64,000 bases of DNA from Cellulosimicrobium marinum. Its GTDB lineage: Bacteria; Actinomycetota; Actinomycetes; Actinomycetales; Cellulomonadaceae. The stretch spans positions 190,108 to 254,107 of the forward strand of contig NZ_JAJBZH010000001.1 of NCBI RefSeq assembly GCF_020551945.1. The letters are read 5' to 3'. The notes under the pieces are model-generated. The model was not told the origin of the DNA and did no database searches. It worked only from the letters and a program-made list of their open reading frames with translations. The position numbers and the translations under genes were made by a program. Positions 45,007 to 54,189 of the stretch are shown here, piece after piece. Every line of letters starts with the position of its first letter. Positions within the stretch are counted from its first letter, which is position 1.

Positions 45007-45737
45007 TGAGCGCCACCGCGGGCGCCACGGCGCTGGCCACGGCTCGCGTCGGCGTCGTCACCTTCCCCGGGACGCTCGACGACCGTGACGCCGCGCGCGC
45101 CGTCCGGCTGGCGGGCGGCGAGCCCGTGGCGCTGTGGCACGCGGACGCCGACCTGCACGGCGTCGACGCGGTCGTGCTGCCGGGCGGCTTCTCGTACGGC
45201 GACTACCTGCGCGCCGGTGCGATCAGCCGCTTCGCGCCCGTCATGACGTCCCTCGTCGCCGCGGCGAAGGGCGGCCTGCCGGTCCTCGGCATCTGCAACG
45301 GCTTCCAGGTCCTCACCGAGGCGCACCTCCTGCCCGGGTCGATGATCAAGAACGACCACCTGCACTTCGTCTGCCGCGAGCAGACGCTCGTCGTGGAGAA
45401 CGCGGACACCGCCTGGACCCGCGACTACACGACCGGGCAGCGCATCACCGTGCCGCTGAAGAACCAGGACGGCCAGTTCGTCGCCGACGAGCGCACGCTC
45501 GACGAGCTCGAGGGGGAGGGCCGCGTCGTCTTCCGCTACGACGGCTGGAACCCCAACGGGTCGCGCCGCAACATCGCCGGCATCTCGAACGCCGCGGGCA
45601 ACGTCGTCGGCCTCATGCCGCACCCCGAGCACGCCGTCGAGGCAGGCTTCGGTCCCGCCTCCGCGGCGGGACCGCGCGCCGGGACGGACGGCCTCGGCTT
45701 CTTCACCTCGGTGCTGAGCACGCTCGTCCAGCGGTGA
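45006..45737 (+). CDS. purQ: FGAM synthase subunit PurQ (glutaminase)
   Basis: A 243-aa class I glutamine amidotransferase. It carries [33 protein letters not shown], the nucleophile Cys in GICNGFQ near residue 96 and the His-Glu pair in MPHPEHAVE. It supplies ammonia to PurL. The family motif is normally PGSNCD; here it reads PGTLDD, a variation near the N-terminus. Overlap with purS and with the following GNAT gene (GTGA) shows one operon. Confidence 0.95.
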   Translation: MSATAGATALATARVGVVTFPGTLDDRDAARAVRLAGGEPVALWHADADLHGVDAVVLPGGFSYGDYLRAGAISRFAPVMTSLVAAAKGGLPVLGICNGFQVLTEAHLLPGSMIKNDHLHFVCREQTLVVENADTAWTRDYTTGQRITVPLKNQDGQFVADERTLDELEGEGRVVFRYDGWNPNGSRRNIAGISNAAGNVVGLMPHPEHAVEAGFGPASAAGPRAGTDGLGFFTSVLSTLVQR

Positions 45738-46852
45738 CCGTCGCGGTGCGCGGGGCCGACGGCGCCCCGTCGGCCGGACGGTCGGCCGCCACGGTGCGCG
45801 TGGTGGCCGGGGACGACGCCGCGGCGCTCGCCCTGTTCGCCCACCAGCAGGCCGAGCTCGCGGAGCGGTACGGCGAGCCGGACACCGGCACGTTCGACCC
45901 CGCGGACCTCCTCGCGGCCGTCGTCGTGCACGACGGTGCGGCGGACGCCGAGCCGGTGGCGTGCGTGGCACTGCGCGACGTGTCGGCCACCGACGACGGG
46001 CGGGGCGGCCTGCACCCGGCCCGCACCGGCGAGGTCAAGCGCCTGTACGTCGCCCGCGAGCACCGGGGACGGGGGCACGCGCGCGCCGCGATGGACGCGC
46101 TGCACGCCCACGCCGCGGCGTCGGGCCTGGAGCGGCTGGTCCTGGAGACGGGGACGCGGCAGCCCGAGTCGGTCGACCTGTACCTCGACCTCGGCTACGC
46201 GCCGACGGAGCCGTACGGGCACTACGCGGGCACGCCGCTCACCCGCTGCTTCGCGCTCGAGCTCCCCGGCGACGACACCGCGCCGACCTCTGCGCCGACT
46301 TCCGGTCCCGTCACCGCCCCGGTGGCCGCGCCGGGAGCGCGCGCGGTCGTCGAGGTCCGTGCGACCACGTGGGACGACCCCGTGGCGGCCGGGCTGCGCC
46401 GCGAGATGCACGAGACGTCCTCGGTGGTGCTCTACCCCGAGCTGCTGCCGGGGTTCGAGGCCGCCGGCGGGTTCGACGCCGTCGACGCGCGGCTCGGCGA
46501 GGGGGTCGTGGCGTCGCTCGTGGCGTGGCGCGCCGACGAGCCGGTCGGGTGCGCGTTCCTGCGCGAGGTGCCCGGCGCCGTGCGGGACGTGCACGGCGAG
46601 GCCCTGGAGGTGAAGAAGGTCTTCGTCCGCGACCACGCCCGCCGCTCGGGCGTCGCACGGGCGCTCATGGCGGCGGCGGAGCACGAGGCCCGCGGTGCGG
46701 GAGCGGCGACGCTCCTGCTCGAGACGGGGCGACGCCAGCCGCAGGCCGTGGCGCTGTACCGCTCCCTGGGGTTCCGCGTCGTGCTGCCCTACCCGCCGTA
46801 CGACGACGACCCGCTGGGCATCGGGCTCTGCTTCGCCAAGCCGCTGACCTGA
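45734..46852 (+). CDS. Tandem GNAT-family N-acetyltransferase
   Basis: A 372-aa protein made of two GNAT domains in one chain (about 15-175 and 200-370), joined by a Thr/Pro/Ala linker. Each has the acetyl-CoA loop: [20 protein letters not shown] in the first and [20 protein letters not shown] in the second, followed by [19 protein letters not shown] and [19 protein letters not shown]. The similar endings suggest an internal duplication. Its GTG overlaps the purQ stop. The substrates are unknown. Confidence 0.88.
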   Translation: MTVAVRGADGAPSAGRSAATVRVVAGDDAAALALFAHQQAELAERYGEPDTGTFDPADLLAAVVVHDGAADAEPVACVALRDVSATDDGRGGLHPARTGEVKRLYVAREHRGRGHARAAMDALHAHAAASGLERLVLETGTRQPESVDLYLDLGYAPTEPYGHYAGTPLTRCFALELPGDDTAPTSAPTSGPVTAPVAAPGARAVVEVRATTWDDPVAAGLRREMHETSSVVLYPELLPGFEAAGGFDAVDARLGEGVVASLVAWRADEPVGCAFLREVPGAVRDVHGEALEVKKVFVRDHARRSGVARALMAAAEHEARGAGAATLLLETGRRQPQAVALYRSLGFRVVLPYPPYDDDPLGIGLCFAKPLT

Positions 46853-46901
46853 CGCGCGAGATGTCCTGGTTCGGGGGCCTTCGGCCCGATAGGGTGCGGG
46901 A

Positions 46902-47192
46902 GTGCTCCCCACCCTTCCCGCCGCGTTCTCCGTGCCCGTGCTGCTCGGTGAGCTGCTGGGATGGGTCCTCGGGGTCGTCGCGCTCGTCCCGGGCCGCGTG
47001 GGTGTCGTCGCCGTCGAGGTCCGCGAGACGGTCACGGCGTGGGGCATCCCCGTCGCCGAGCTGAGCGACCTCTACGCGGGCTTCCCGGCGCGGCTCGCGG
47101 TGGCCGTGCTCGTGGTCGCCGTCGTGAGCGCGACCGCCGCGATCGTGCACGGGCTGCGCGAGCGCCGCCGTGCGGCGCGCCCGCGTCGCTGA
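46902..47192 (+). CDS. Small membrane protein, unknown
   Basis: A 96-aa protein with two hydrophobic helices (about 8-32 and 64-86) and a basic Arg-rich tail. I recognise no family. TAGGGT is six bases before the GTG, a leaderless arrangement, and this promoter supports it as a real gene. It ends 12 bp before the convergent LLM gene. Confidence 0.65.
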   Translation: MLPTLPAAFSVPVLLGELLGWVLGVVALVPGRVGVVAVEVRETVTAWGIPVAELSDLYAGFPARLAVAVLVVAVVSATAAIVHGLRERRRAARPRR

Positions 47193-47204
47193 CCGCGCCG
47201 GGCG

Positions 47205-48079
47205 TCAGGAGGTCAGCAGCGGGCGGACCTCGTGCCCGAGGAACCGGACGAAGCCGTCGAGGTCCGGCTCGTCGGCCGTCGGCTGGATCGCGACCGCCGT
47301 CGCGTCCGCGTCGGCGAGCGCGAGCACCGCGTCGGCGACCGCACGGGCGTCGCCCGCCGCGCCGATCCCGATGCCGGCCTCCCGACCCCACAGGGGCACC
47401 TCCCGGTCGACGCGCTCCTGCGCTCCCGGACCCGTCGCGGTGATGAGCGTGGCGTGCACGTCGAACACGTCCCGCCCCGCCTCGCCCGCGGCGGACCGCG
47501 CCGCAGCGGCCGTCTCGCGCACCTCCGCCGGGGTGTACGCGTTGGCGAGGATCAGCCCGTCGCCGAGCTCGCCCGCGAGCGCCACCGACCGCGGCCCGAC
47601 GCCACCCAGCCACAGCGGGACCGGGACCGTGGGCGGCCAGTCCAGCCGGACGCGGTCGAGCGTCACGTAGCGGCCCGTGGTCGTGACCGCGTCGCCCGCG
47701 AGCAGCGCCCGCAGCGCCACGGTGTGCTCGCGCAGGAGCGTCAGGGGCGAGGAGGCTCGGACGCCCGCCTGGCCCATCCAGTCCTGCACCCCGTGGCCGA
47801 CGCCGGCGACGAACCGCCCCGGGAAGGCGCGGCCCAGCGTGGCCACCTCCATCGCCGTGATCGCGGTACTGCGCAGCGGTGCGGGCATGAGGCCGAGCCC
47901 GACGCGCAGGTGCTCCGTCCACGCGAGCGCGGCCGCGGCGGACGCGAGCCCGCTCTGCTTGAAGCAGTCCTCCCACACCCACAGGTCGTCGAGGCCCGCG
48001 GCCTCGGCGCCGGTCGCGAGGGCGCGCAGCGACTCCGGGGCGTGGGTGGGCACGAACGCGATCCCGAGGCGAGGTGTCG

Positions 48080-48083
<4 letters not shown>
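47205..48083 (-). CDS. LLM-class F420/flavin-dependent oxidoreductase
   Basis: A 292-aa luciferase-like (LLM) TIM-barrel protein. Features are LGIAFVPTHAPESL, GLDDLWVWEDCF, RVGLGLMPAPLRS, GRFVAGVGHGVQDWM and VPLWLGGVGPRSVALAGELGDGLILAN. The pattern is that of F420-dependent members. The reaction is unknown. The ATG overlaps the stop of the MBL-fold gene upstream (ATGA), so the two form a unit with the toxin-antitoxin genes close behind. Confidence 0.87.
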
Positions 48084-48901
<818 letters not shown>

Positions 48902-48902
48902 G

Positions 48903-49289
48903 TCACACCACCCGGACCGGGCCGGGGTACCGGCCGACGACCTCGTCGTGCGTCACCAGCGTGATCCCCTCCGTCGCGGCCTGCGCGACGAGCAGCCGGT
49001 CGAACGGGTCGCGGTGGACGGGCGGGAGCAGCGCGACCGCGGCGGCGTGCGCGCCGGTGACGGCGAGCTCGACGAAACCGGCGCGCAGCAGCGCGCGCCG
49101 GAAGACACCGGCGTCGACCCGGAAGTCGGGGCGGTCCAGGCCGCGCTTGATCGCGATCTCCCAGATGCTCGCCGCGCTGAACCATGCGTCGACGTCCGGG
49201 TCGGCCAGGAGGTCGGTCGCCGCCGCGGGGAGGCGGTCGACCTCGTCGGCCGCCCAGAGCAGCAGATGCGTGTCGAGCAGGACTCTCAC
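48903..49289 (-). CDS. PIN-domain toxin (VapC-like)
   Basis: A 128-aa PIN-domain ribonuclease. Acidic metal-binding residues are D6 in LLDTHLLLW, E44 in SIWEIAIK, D94/D97 in DPFDRLLVAQA and D115. This pattern (LLDTHLLLW ... DPFDRLL) is that of the PIN_Sll0205-like group paired with Phd-type antitoxins. The GTG/ATG overlap with the antitoxin gene upstream (49286-49289) fits a toxin-antitoxin operon. The target RNA is unknown. Confidence 0.88.
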   Translation of the reverse strand: MRVLLDTHLLLWAADEVDRLPAAATDLLADPDVDAWFSAASIWEIAIKRGLDRPDFRVDAGVFRRALLRAGFVELAVTGAHAAAVALLPPVHRDPFDRLLVAQAATEGITLVTHDEVVGRYPGPVRVV

Positions 49290-49528
49290 GGGTGACCCTC
49301 GAAGGAGTCCGCGATCTCGTCGCTCGCCCAGCGGTCGAAGTCGTCGGGGACGTGGGCCTGGCCGCGGAGGAACCCGAGGCGGCGCGTGGACGGCGGAGCG
49401 TCGCCGGTCGGCGTCAGCCGCGCGACGGGCTTGCCGGCGCGCGCGATGACGATCTCCTCCCCGGCCTCGACGTCGGCGAGGAGTCGCGACAGGTGGGTCT
49501 TCGCCTCGTGGACGTTGACGGTTCGCAC
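49286..49528 (-). CDS. Phd/YefM-family antitoxin
   Basis: An 80-aa antitoxin. The N-terminal DNA-binding Phd fold reads TVNVHEAKTHLSRLLADVEAGEEIVIARAGKPVARL; the C-terminal part (about 50-80) is Asp/Glu-rich and should wrap the toxin. GTG 49528 has GGGAGG upstream. A 25-bp imperfect palindrome at 49554-49578 would let the complex repress its own promoter. Confidence 0.88.
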   Translation of the reverse strand: MRTVNVHEAKTHLSRLLADVEAGEEIVIARAGKPVARLTPTGDAPPSTRRLGFLRGQAHVPDDFDRWASDEIADSFEGHP

Positions 49529-49553
49529 TCGACCTCCCGAGAGCTGCGTGATG

Positions 49554-49578
49554 ACTAGGCAGACTTAGTCAGTCTAGT
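49554..49578 (-). promoter_or_regulatory. Palindromic operator ahead of the toxin-antitoxin operon
   Basis: ACTAG at one end and CTAGT at the other flank the perfect inner repeat AGACT-N5-AGTCT. The region is unusually AT-rich and probably contains the promoter too. Autorepression by Phd-type antitoxins is family knowledge. Confidence 0.6.
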
Positions 49579-49590
49579 TCAGTCCGATCC

Positions 49591-49610
49591 AGGCCAGGCC
49601 AGGCCAGGCC
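49591..49610. repeat. (AGGCC)4 tandem repeat
   Basis: Four perfect copies of AGGCC lie directly after the stop of the unknown gene at 49611-50117. They may help form a terminator hairpin, but no long stem is clear. Confidence 0.7.
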
Positions 49611-50117
49611 TCACCGGCCGCGCTGACGCAGGACCGCGGGCCGGCCCTCGTCCTCCCACTGGGCGAACCGCGCGTCGATCAGCGGCCCCACCTGGTCGTA
49701 CGTGTCCCACGTGTCGGGGACGCGGTAGACGTCCTCGGGGTCGCCGTCTCCCGGGCTCACGGCGTCGACGTAGTCCTCCAGGTACAGGCCGCCGCCACCG
49801 TCGCTCTCGGGGTCGCCGTCCACGTCGTCCTCGCCCGCGTAGTACGCGTCGGCGAACGGGCGCGCGACGTCGTCGAGGTCGGCGGCGTCCAGACGACCCT
49901 GGCGAGCAGCGAGCACGAACGCACCGGGCGTCGTCGTCCGGTCCCGCAGCGCCTCCACCTCCGCCCCCGCGGCGTCGAGGAGCCCGGTCGAGGCGTGGTC
50001 GGCGAGCACCGCCCAGGCGAGGAACACGCCCAGGTGGGTCGCGCCCGCCGCGGGGCCGACGTCGGCCGGGTACCCCTCGCCGTCGTGGTGCCAGGCCGCG
50101 TCGTCGTACGTCGTCAT
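49611..50117 (-). CDS. Acidic protein of unknown function
   Basis: A 168-aa soluble, strongly acidic protein. It begins with a conserved-looking MTTYDDAAWHHDGEGYP and GATHLGVFLAWAVLADH segment, as in a family of small actinobacterial proteins often found in variable loci, but I cannot name the family with confidence. A Gly/Asp-rich loop lies near 120-130. The ATG has TAGCGT seven bases upstream, so it is probably leaderless. An immunity-protein role is a guess from the acidity and the toxin-antitoxin neighbour. Confidence 0.6.
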   Translation of the reverse strand: MTTYDDAAWHHDGEGYPADVGPAAGATHLGVFLAWAVLADHASTGLLDAAGAEVEALRDRTTTPGAFVLAARQGRLDAADLDDVARPFADAYYAGEDDVDGDPESDGGGGLYLEDYVDAVSPGDGDPEDVYRVPDTWDTYDQVGPLIDARFAQWEDEGRPAVLRQRGR

Positions 50118-50156
50118 GGTCGAGACGCTACCGCCCGGCGCGGTGCCCCGGCCGGT

Positions 50157-50232
50157 GCCGAGCACGACGTTGATGTCGCCATGCGTCGCAGAACGACGAC
50201 AACCTCGTGCTCGAGGCGGAGGAACCTCGTGG
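50157..50232. repeat. Intergenic GAGCAC...GTGCTC palindrome (copy B)
   Basis: GAGCAC-N3-GTTG (50160-50172) pairs with CAAC-N3-GTGCTC (50200-50212), with an inner GTCG/CGAC pair. CAACCTCGTGCTC is identical to copy A at 40405-40490. The right flank (GAGGCGGAGGAACCTCGTGGT, ending at 50232) matches the reverse complement of copy A's left flank. It lies directly after the stop of the minus-strand LLM gene. Confidence 0.78.
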
Positions 50233-51300
50233 TCAGGCGGCGAGCGCGCCCGCGAGCAGCTCGAGCGTGCGCGCGCGGCCCGGCGTCGCGTCGAGCGGCG
50301 CGTCGGCACGCTCCGCGGCCACCGGGACCACCATGACCTCGTCGACGCCGTGCCGTGCGGCGAGACGCCGGACCTCGGCGGCCGCGGCGTCGGGCGTCCC
50401 GACGGCCCAGCGCGCGAGCCCGTCCTCCACCATCTGCTCTGCCACGGCGTCGAGCGGCGACGCCTCGGCGTCCTCCACCGTCTCCAGCGCGGTGAGCGGA
50501 CGACCCGTGCGCAGACGGGCCATCATGCGTGCCTGCGGGAGCGCGCGGGCGCGAGCCTCGTCGTCGGTGTCCGCCACGACCGCGTTCACCGTGAGGAACG
50601 TCTGCGGCTCGGGGAACGCCTCGCTCGGCCGGTAGCCGTCCCGGTACAGCGCGAGCACCTCGTCGACCCCCTGCCCCGAGAAGTGGTTCGCGAACACGTA
50701 CGGCAGGCCGAGCTCGGCCGCGAGCCGCGCCGAGTAGTCGCTCGACCCGAGCAGCCACACCGTGGGCGTGCTCTGCGCCGCCGGGGTCGCGTGCACGTCG
50801 TACACCTGACCGCTCGTGAGGCGCAGGCGCGCGCCCTCCGGGCTCATCAGCGCGAGGATGTCGGTCACGTGCTGAGGGAAGCGGTCGACGTCGGCCGTCG
50901 GGCCCGTCGCGCGCAGGAGCTGCGTGACCACCGGGTCGGAGCCGGGCGCGCGGCCGAGTCCCAGGTCGACACGACCGGGCGCGACCGCCTCCAGCGCCGC
51001 GAACTGCTCGGCGACGACGAGCGGCGCATGGTTCGGCAGCATCACGCCGCCCGAGCCCACACGGATGCGCGACGTCACCGACGCCGCCGCGGCGATCATC
51101 ACGGGCGGCGTCGACGCGGCCACCGCCGGCATGTTGTGGTGCTCCGCAAACCAGAACCGCTCGAGCCCGAGCCGGTCCGCGAGGCGGACGAGGTCGAGCG
51201 ACGCGGCGACCGCCTGGGCGGTGGTCTGGCCCGAGCGCACGGGCACGAGGTCGAGGACGGACAGGCGGGGGGACGGCGCGGCGCCGGGCGAGGAGGTCAT
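50233..51300 (-). CDS. LLM-class flavin-dependent oxidoreductase (MsnO8-like)
   Basis: A 355-aa bacterial-luciferase-fold enzyme. Typical group features are LSVLDLVPVRSGQTTAQAV, FWFAEHHNMPAVAAS, RVGSGGVMLPNHAPLVVAEQFAALEAVAPGRVDLGLGRAPG and the C-terminal HGVDEVMVVP. These match the common LLM enzymes annotated as MsnO8 or YhbW. The substrate is unknown. The ATG at 51300 is likely; a start four codons earlier at 51312 is also possible. It ends next to the palindrome copy B. Confidence 0.87.
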   Translation of the reverse strand: MTSSPGAAPSPRLSVLDLVPVRSGQTTAQAVAASLDLVRLADRLGLERFWFAEHHNMPAVAASTPPVMIAAAASVTSRIRVGSGGVMLPNHAPLVVAEQFAALEAVAPGRVDLGLGRAPGSDPVVTQLLRATGPTADVDRFPQHVTDILALMSPEGARLRLTSGQVYDVHATPAAQSTPTVWLLGSSDYSARLAAELGLPYVFANHFSGQGVDEVLALYRDGYRPSEAFPEPQTFLTVNAVVADTDDEARARALPQARMMARLRTGRPLTALETVEDAEASPLDAVAEQMVEDGLARWAVGTPDAAAAEVRRLAARHGVDEVMVVPVAAERADAPLDATPGRARTLELLAGALAA

Positions 51301-51470
51301 CACCGGCGACAACCCCGGGACGCCCGCGGGGCATTCCCGCGACGCGCCGAGCGCGTCGGATGGCGGTCCGGCAGAGGTCGCGGCATCATCGGCAGCACGA
51401 GGACGGTGAGGCGCCCACGAGGTCGTGGCGCCGGACCGTGGGACGAGACCCTGGGGCGAGGGGAGCGGCC

Positions 51471-51827
51471 GTGGACGAGGAGATCAACTTCCACGCCGAC
51501 GTGGTGCTGTACTACGACTTCGACGGCATGCCCGTCGACGAACGGACCTGGCACGAGCTGCGCGGGGACGACCGGTCCGTCGTGGGCCTGGACGTCGTCG
51601 GAGGGTGGTCCGTGTTCACACGCTGGGTCGGGTACGACCGCTCCGAAGGGCGCATGCCGCTCATGTACTCGACCCGGGTCGAGCCCGGCGGTCTGTTCAG
51701 CTCGTCGTACACGCGCGAGGGCGCGGAGGTGCTGCACCGGCACGTGGTCGACGAGCTCGTCCGCGGGGAGCCCGCGTCCCGCGCGCTGTTCGACGTCGAG
51801 CCGTGGGAGTACCCCGGCTTCGCGTGA
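51471..51827 (+). CDS. Hypothetical protein
   Basis: A 118-aa soluble protein with many aromatic and acidic residues, without a recognised family (VDEEINFHADVVLYYDFDGMPVDERTW at the N-terminus is the likeliest conserved block). No helix or signal is evident. GTG 51471 is chosen for the GGGGAG eight bases upstream; the longer frame to 51360 overlaps the likely promoter. It is followed 46 bp later by a membrane protein gene. Confidence 0.55.
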   Translation: MDEEINFHADVVLYYDFDGMPVDERTWHELRGDDRSVVGLDVVGGWSVFTRWVGYDRSEGRMPLMYSTRVEPGGLFSSSYTREGAEVLHRHVVDELVRGEPASRALFDVEPWEYPGFA

Positions 51828-51873
51828 CACGGCCTCTGGCCGCGAACGGCATGAGGGCGGTAACCTCGCGGCC

Positions 51874-52155
51874 ATGTCCGACCCCGGTGCACACCACGCC
51901 CCCGACCACGCCCCGACCCGCCTGCCGCTGCCGCGCGTCGGCACGTTCCTGCTCGTCGTGGGCGCCGTGCTCCTCGTGTTCGGTGGGTTCGTGTTCCTCG
52001 CGACCGCCGACCGCGAGACGGACGTCAAGGCCGTCGGGTACGCCATGCACCTGGCGGGCGTCGCGATGCTGGTGGGCGGCCTCGTGGTCGTCGGGGTCCG
52101 GGCGGTCGCGCAGCGGCACCTGGAGGTCCTCGCCGCCCTACGCTCGCAGCGCTGA
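51874..52155 (+). CDS. Small two-helix membrane protein
   Basis: A 93-aa protein with two hydrophobic segments (about 22-44 and 55-78) and a short basic tail, without a recognised family. TAACCT seven bases before the ATG gives a leaderless promoter, which supports its expression as a separate gene. It is convergent with recD. Confidence 0.65.
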   Translation: MSDPGAHHAPDHAPTRLPLPRVGTFLLVVGAVLLVFGGFVFLATADRETDVKAVGYAMHLAGVAMLVGGLVVVGVRAVAQRHLEVLAALRSQR

Positions 52156-52167
52156 CGAGCCGTCGGC

Positions 52168-54189
52168 TCAGGGGCTCGGCAGAGCCGTCCGCAGACCGCT
52201 CGCCCGGTGCACCGGCGTGGTCACGGCCGTGCGCACCGCGTCCGTGGAGCCGACGACGCGCACGCACGTCTGCGCGCGCGTCACCGCCGTGTACAGCAGC
52301 TCGCGCGTCAGCAGGGGTGACGTCGCGGGCGGGAGCACGAGCGTGACCCGGGCGAACTGGCTGCCCTGCGCCCGGTGCACGGTCATCGCGTGCACCGTCT
52401 CCACCGGGGGCAGTCGGTGCGTGCGGACCCGCTGCGGCGCGCGCGGGTCGCCGAAGACCGCGACGACGCCGCCTCCGTCGTCCGCGACGAGCACGCCCGT
52501 GTCGCCGTTGTAGAGCCCGACCTCGGCGTCGTTCGTCGTGACGAGGAGCGGACGCCCCGCCACCCACGGTGAGTCGGTCGCGCCGTGCCCGGTGGCCTCC
52601 TCGACCCAGGCCTCCACCTGGGCGGCCCACCGGCCCCGTCCCGCGGGACCGCGGCGGTGCGCGACCATGACGCGGTGGCGGGCGAGCGCCGACAGCGCCC
52701 CGGCGGCGTCCCCGGCGCGCGCGGCCTCGACGAGGAGCGTGCCGGACTCGACGGCGTCGGCCCGCACGGCGGCGAGCGCCGCGTCGTCGGGCTCGCCGTC
52801 CGGGCACTCGCGGAACTCGACCGACGCCGCCCCCGCGCGCAGGAGGTCGAGGACCGCGTCGGCGTCCCCGCGGCGGACCGCGGCGGCGAGCGGCAGGATC
52901 GCCGAGTCGCTGTCCTGGCGGTGGACGGTCCGCAGCCGCACGACGCCGTTGCCGAGCGCCGCGCGGTCGTCCACCTCACCGTCCGCCGGCTCCGGCGCGC
53001 CGGCGGGAGCCGGTCCCGCGGCGTCGGCGAGAGCCGTGTCCGCGACCTGCGCGACCGCGGCCGCGGGCGGGGTCACGGGGACGCGGTCGACGAGGTCGCC
53101 GAGGACGGCGCCCGCCTCGACCGACGCGAGCTGGTCCGGGTCGCCGACGAGCACGAGCCGGGCGTCGGGACGCAGGGCCTCGAGCAGCCGTGCCATGAGC
53201 GGCAGCGCGACCATCGAGGTCTCGTCGACCACGACGACGTCGTGCGGGAGGTGGTGCTGCGCGTCGTGCCGGAACCGGGTGCTGCTGCCCGGCTTGTAGC
53301 CGAGCAGCCGGTGCAGGGTCGTCGCGACGGGCGCGCCGACGCGTGCGCGGTCGTCGGGGTCGTCGAACCCGGCCACGACCTCGCGGACCGCCTCCTGGAG
53401 GCGGGCCGCGGCCTTGCCGGTCGGCGCGGCGAGCGCGACCCGCAGCCCGGGTGCGGCCGCCCGCTCGGCGGGGGACGCGGCGTCGTGCAGGACGGCGAGC
53501 AGCCGCGCGACCGTCGTCGTCTTGCCCGTGCCCGGCCCGCCGGTGAGGACGGTGAAGCGGCGGTGGGCGGCGTGCGCGGCCGCGAGGCGCTGGCGGGCGT
53601 CGCCCGCCGCCGGGAAGAGGCGCGTCAGCGCCGCGTCCAGCCGGGCGCCGTCCACGGGCAGGTCGGGGGCGGCGAGCCGGCCGTCGACGTCGCGGCGCAC
53701 CGCGAGCTCGTCGCGCCAGTACCGGTCGAGGTAGAGCAGGCCGCCGACCCAGCGCGCGGGCCGGTCCGGCGGCCCGTCCACTCCCGTCGCGACGAGCGGG
53801 CTGCGTGCCACCGCCTCCGCCCACGCCGCGGCGTCGGGCCAGGGCAGGTCGCCCGCGTCGGTGCGCACCGCGTCCTCGTCCTCCGGGAGCCGCAGCGAGC
53901 CCAGGTCGTCGAGCTGCACGCACACCGAGCCGCTGCGCACCGCGCGGACCGCGAGCGCGACGGCGAGCAGCACGCTCTCGTCGTTCTCCTGCGTGAGACG
54001 CCCGAGGCGTAGCGCGACCCGCAGGTCCGCGGACGACACGACCCGCGCCGCGTTGAACCGGGCGAGCCACGCGGGGACCCCGACGGCGAGGCGCGGGTCG
54101 CCGTCGTCGGCGGCGGTCGCCGGGGCGGGCGCCGGGCCGGGCAGGGGAGCCGTGCCGGGCGCGGACGTCAGGTGGGCGCGGGCGGTCAT
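52168..54189 (-). CDS. recD: Exodeoxyribonuclease V subunit RecD
   Basis: A 673-aa RecD. After an Ala/Pro-rich N-terminus of about 35 aa come the N-domain and the 5'-3' helicase core: Walker A TGGPGTGKTTT near 215, VVVVDETSMVALPLMARLLEAL, GDPDQLASVEAGAVLGD, and the C-terminal UvrD-like motif VHAMTVHRAQGSQFARV with LLYTAVTRAQ. It is the faster, 5'-3' motor of RecBCD. It is longer than the 608 aa of E. coli. The ATG overlaps the recB stop (ATGA). Confidence 0.93.
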   Translation of the reverse strand: MTARAHLTSAPGTAPLPGPAPAPATAADDGDPRLAVGVPAWLARFNAARVVSSADLRVALRLGRLTQENDESVLLAVALAVRAVRSGSVCVQLDDLGSLRLPEDEDAVRTDAGDLPWPDAAAWAEAVARSPLVATGVDGPPDRPARWVGGLLYLDRYWRDELAVRRDVDGRLAAPDLPVDGARLDAALTRLFPAAGDARQRLAAAHAAHRRFTVLTGGPGTGKTTTVARLLAVLHDAASPAERAAAPGLRVALAAPTGKAAARLQEAVREVVAGFDDPDDRARVGAPVATTLHRLLGYKPGSSTRFRHDAQHHLPHDVVVVDETSMVALPLMARLLEALRPDARLVLVGDPDQLASVEAGAVLGDLVDRVPVTPPAAAVAQVADTALADAAGPAPAGAPEPADGEVDDRAALGNGVVRLRTVHRQDSDSAILPLAAAVRRGDADAVLDLLRAGAASVEFRECPDGEPDDAALAAVRADAVESGTLLVEAARAGDAAGALSALARHRVMVAHRRGPAGRGRWAAQVEAWVEEATGHGATDSPWVAGRPLLVTTNDAEVGLYNGDTGVLVADDGGGVVAVFGDPRAPQRVRTHRLPPVETVHAMTVHRAQGSQFARVTLVLPPATSPLLTRELLYTAVTRAQTCVRVVGSTDAVRTAVTTPVHRASGLRTALPSP

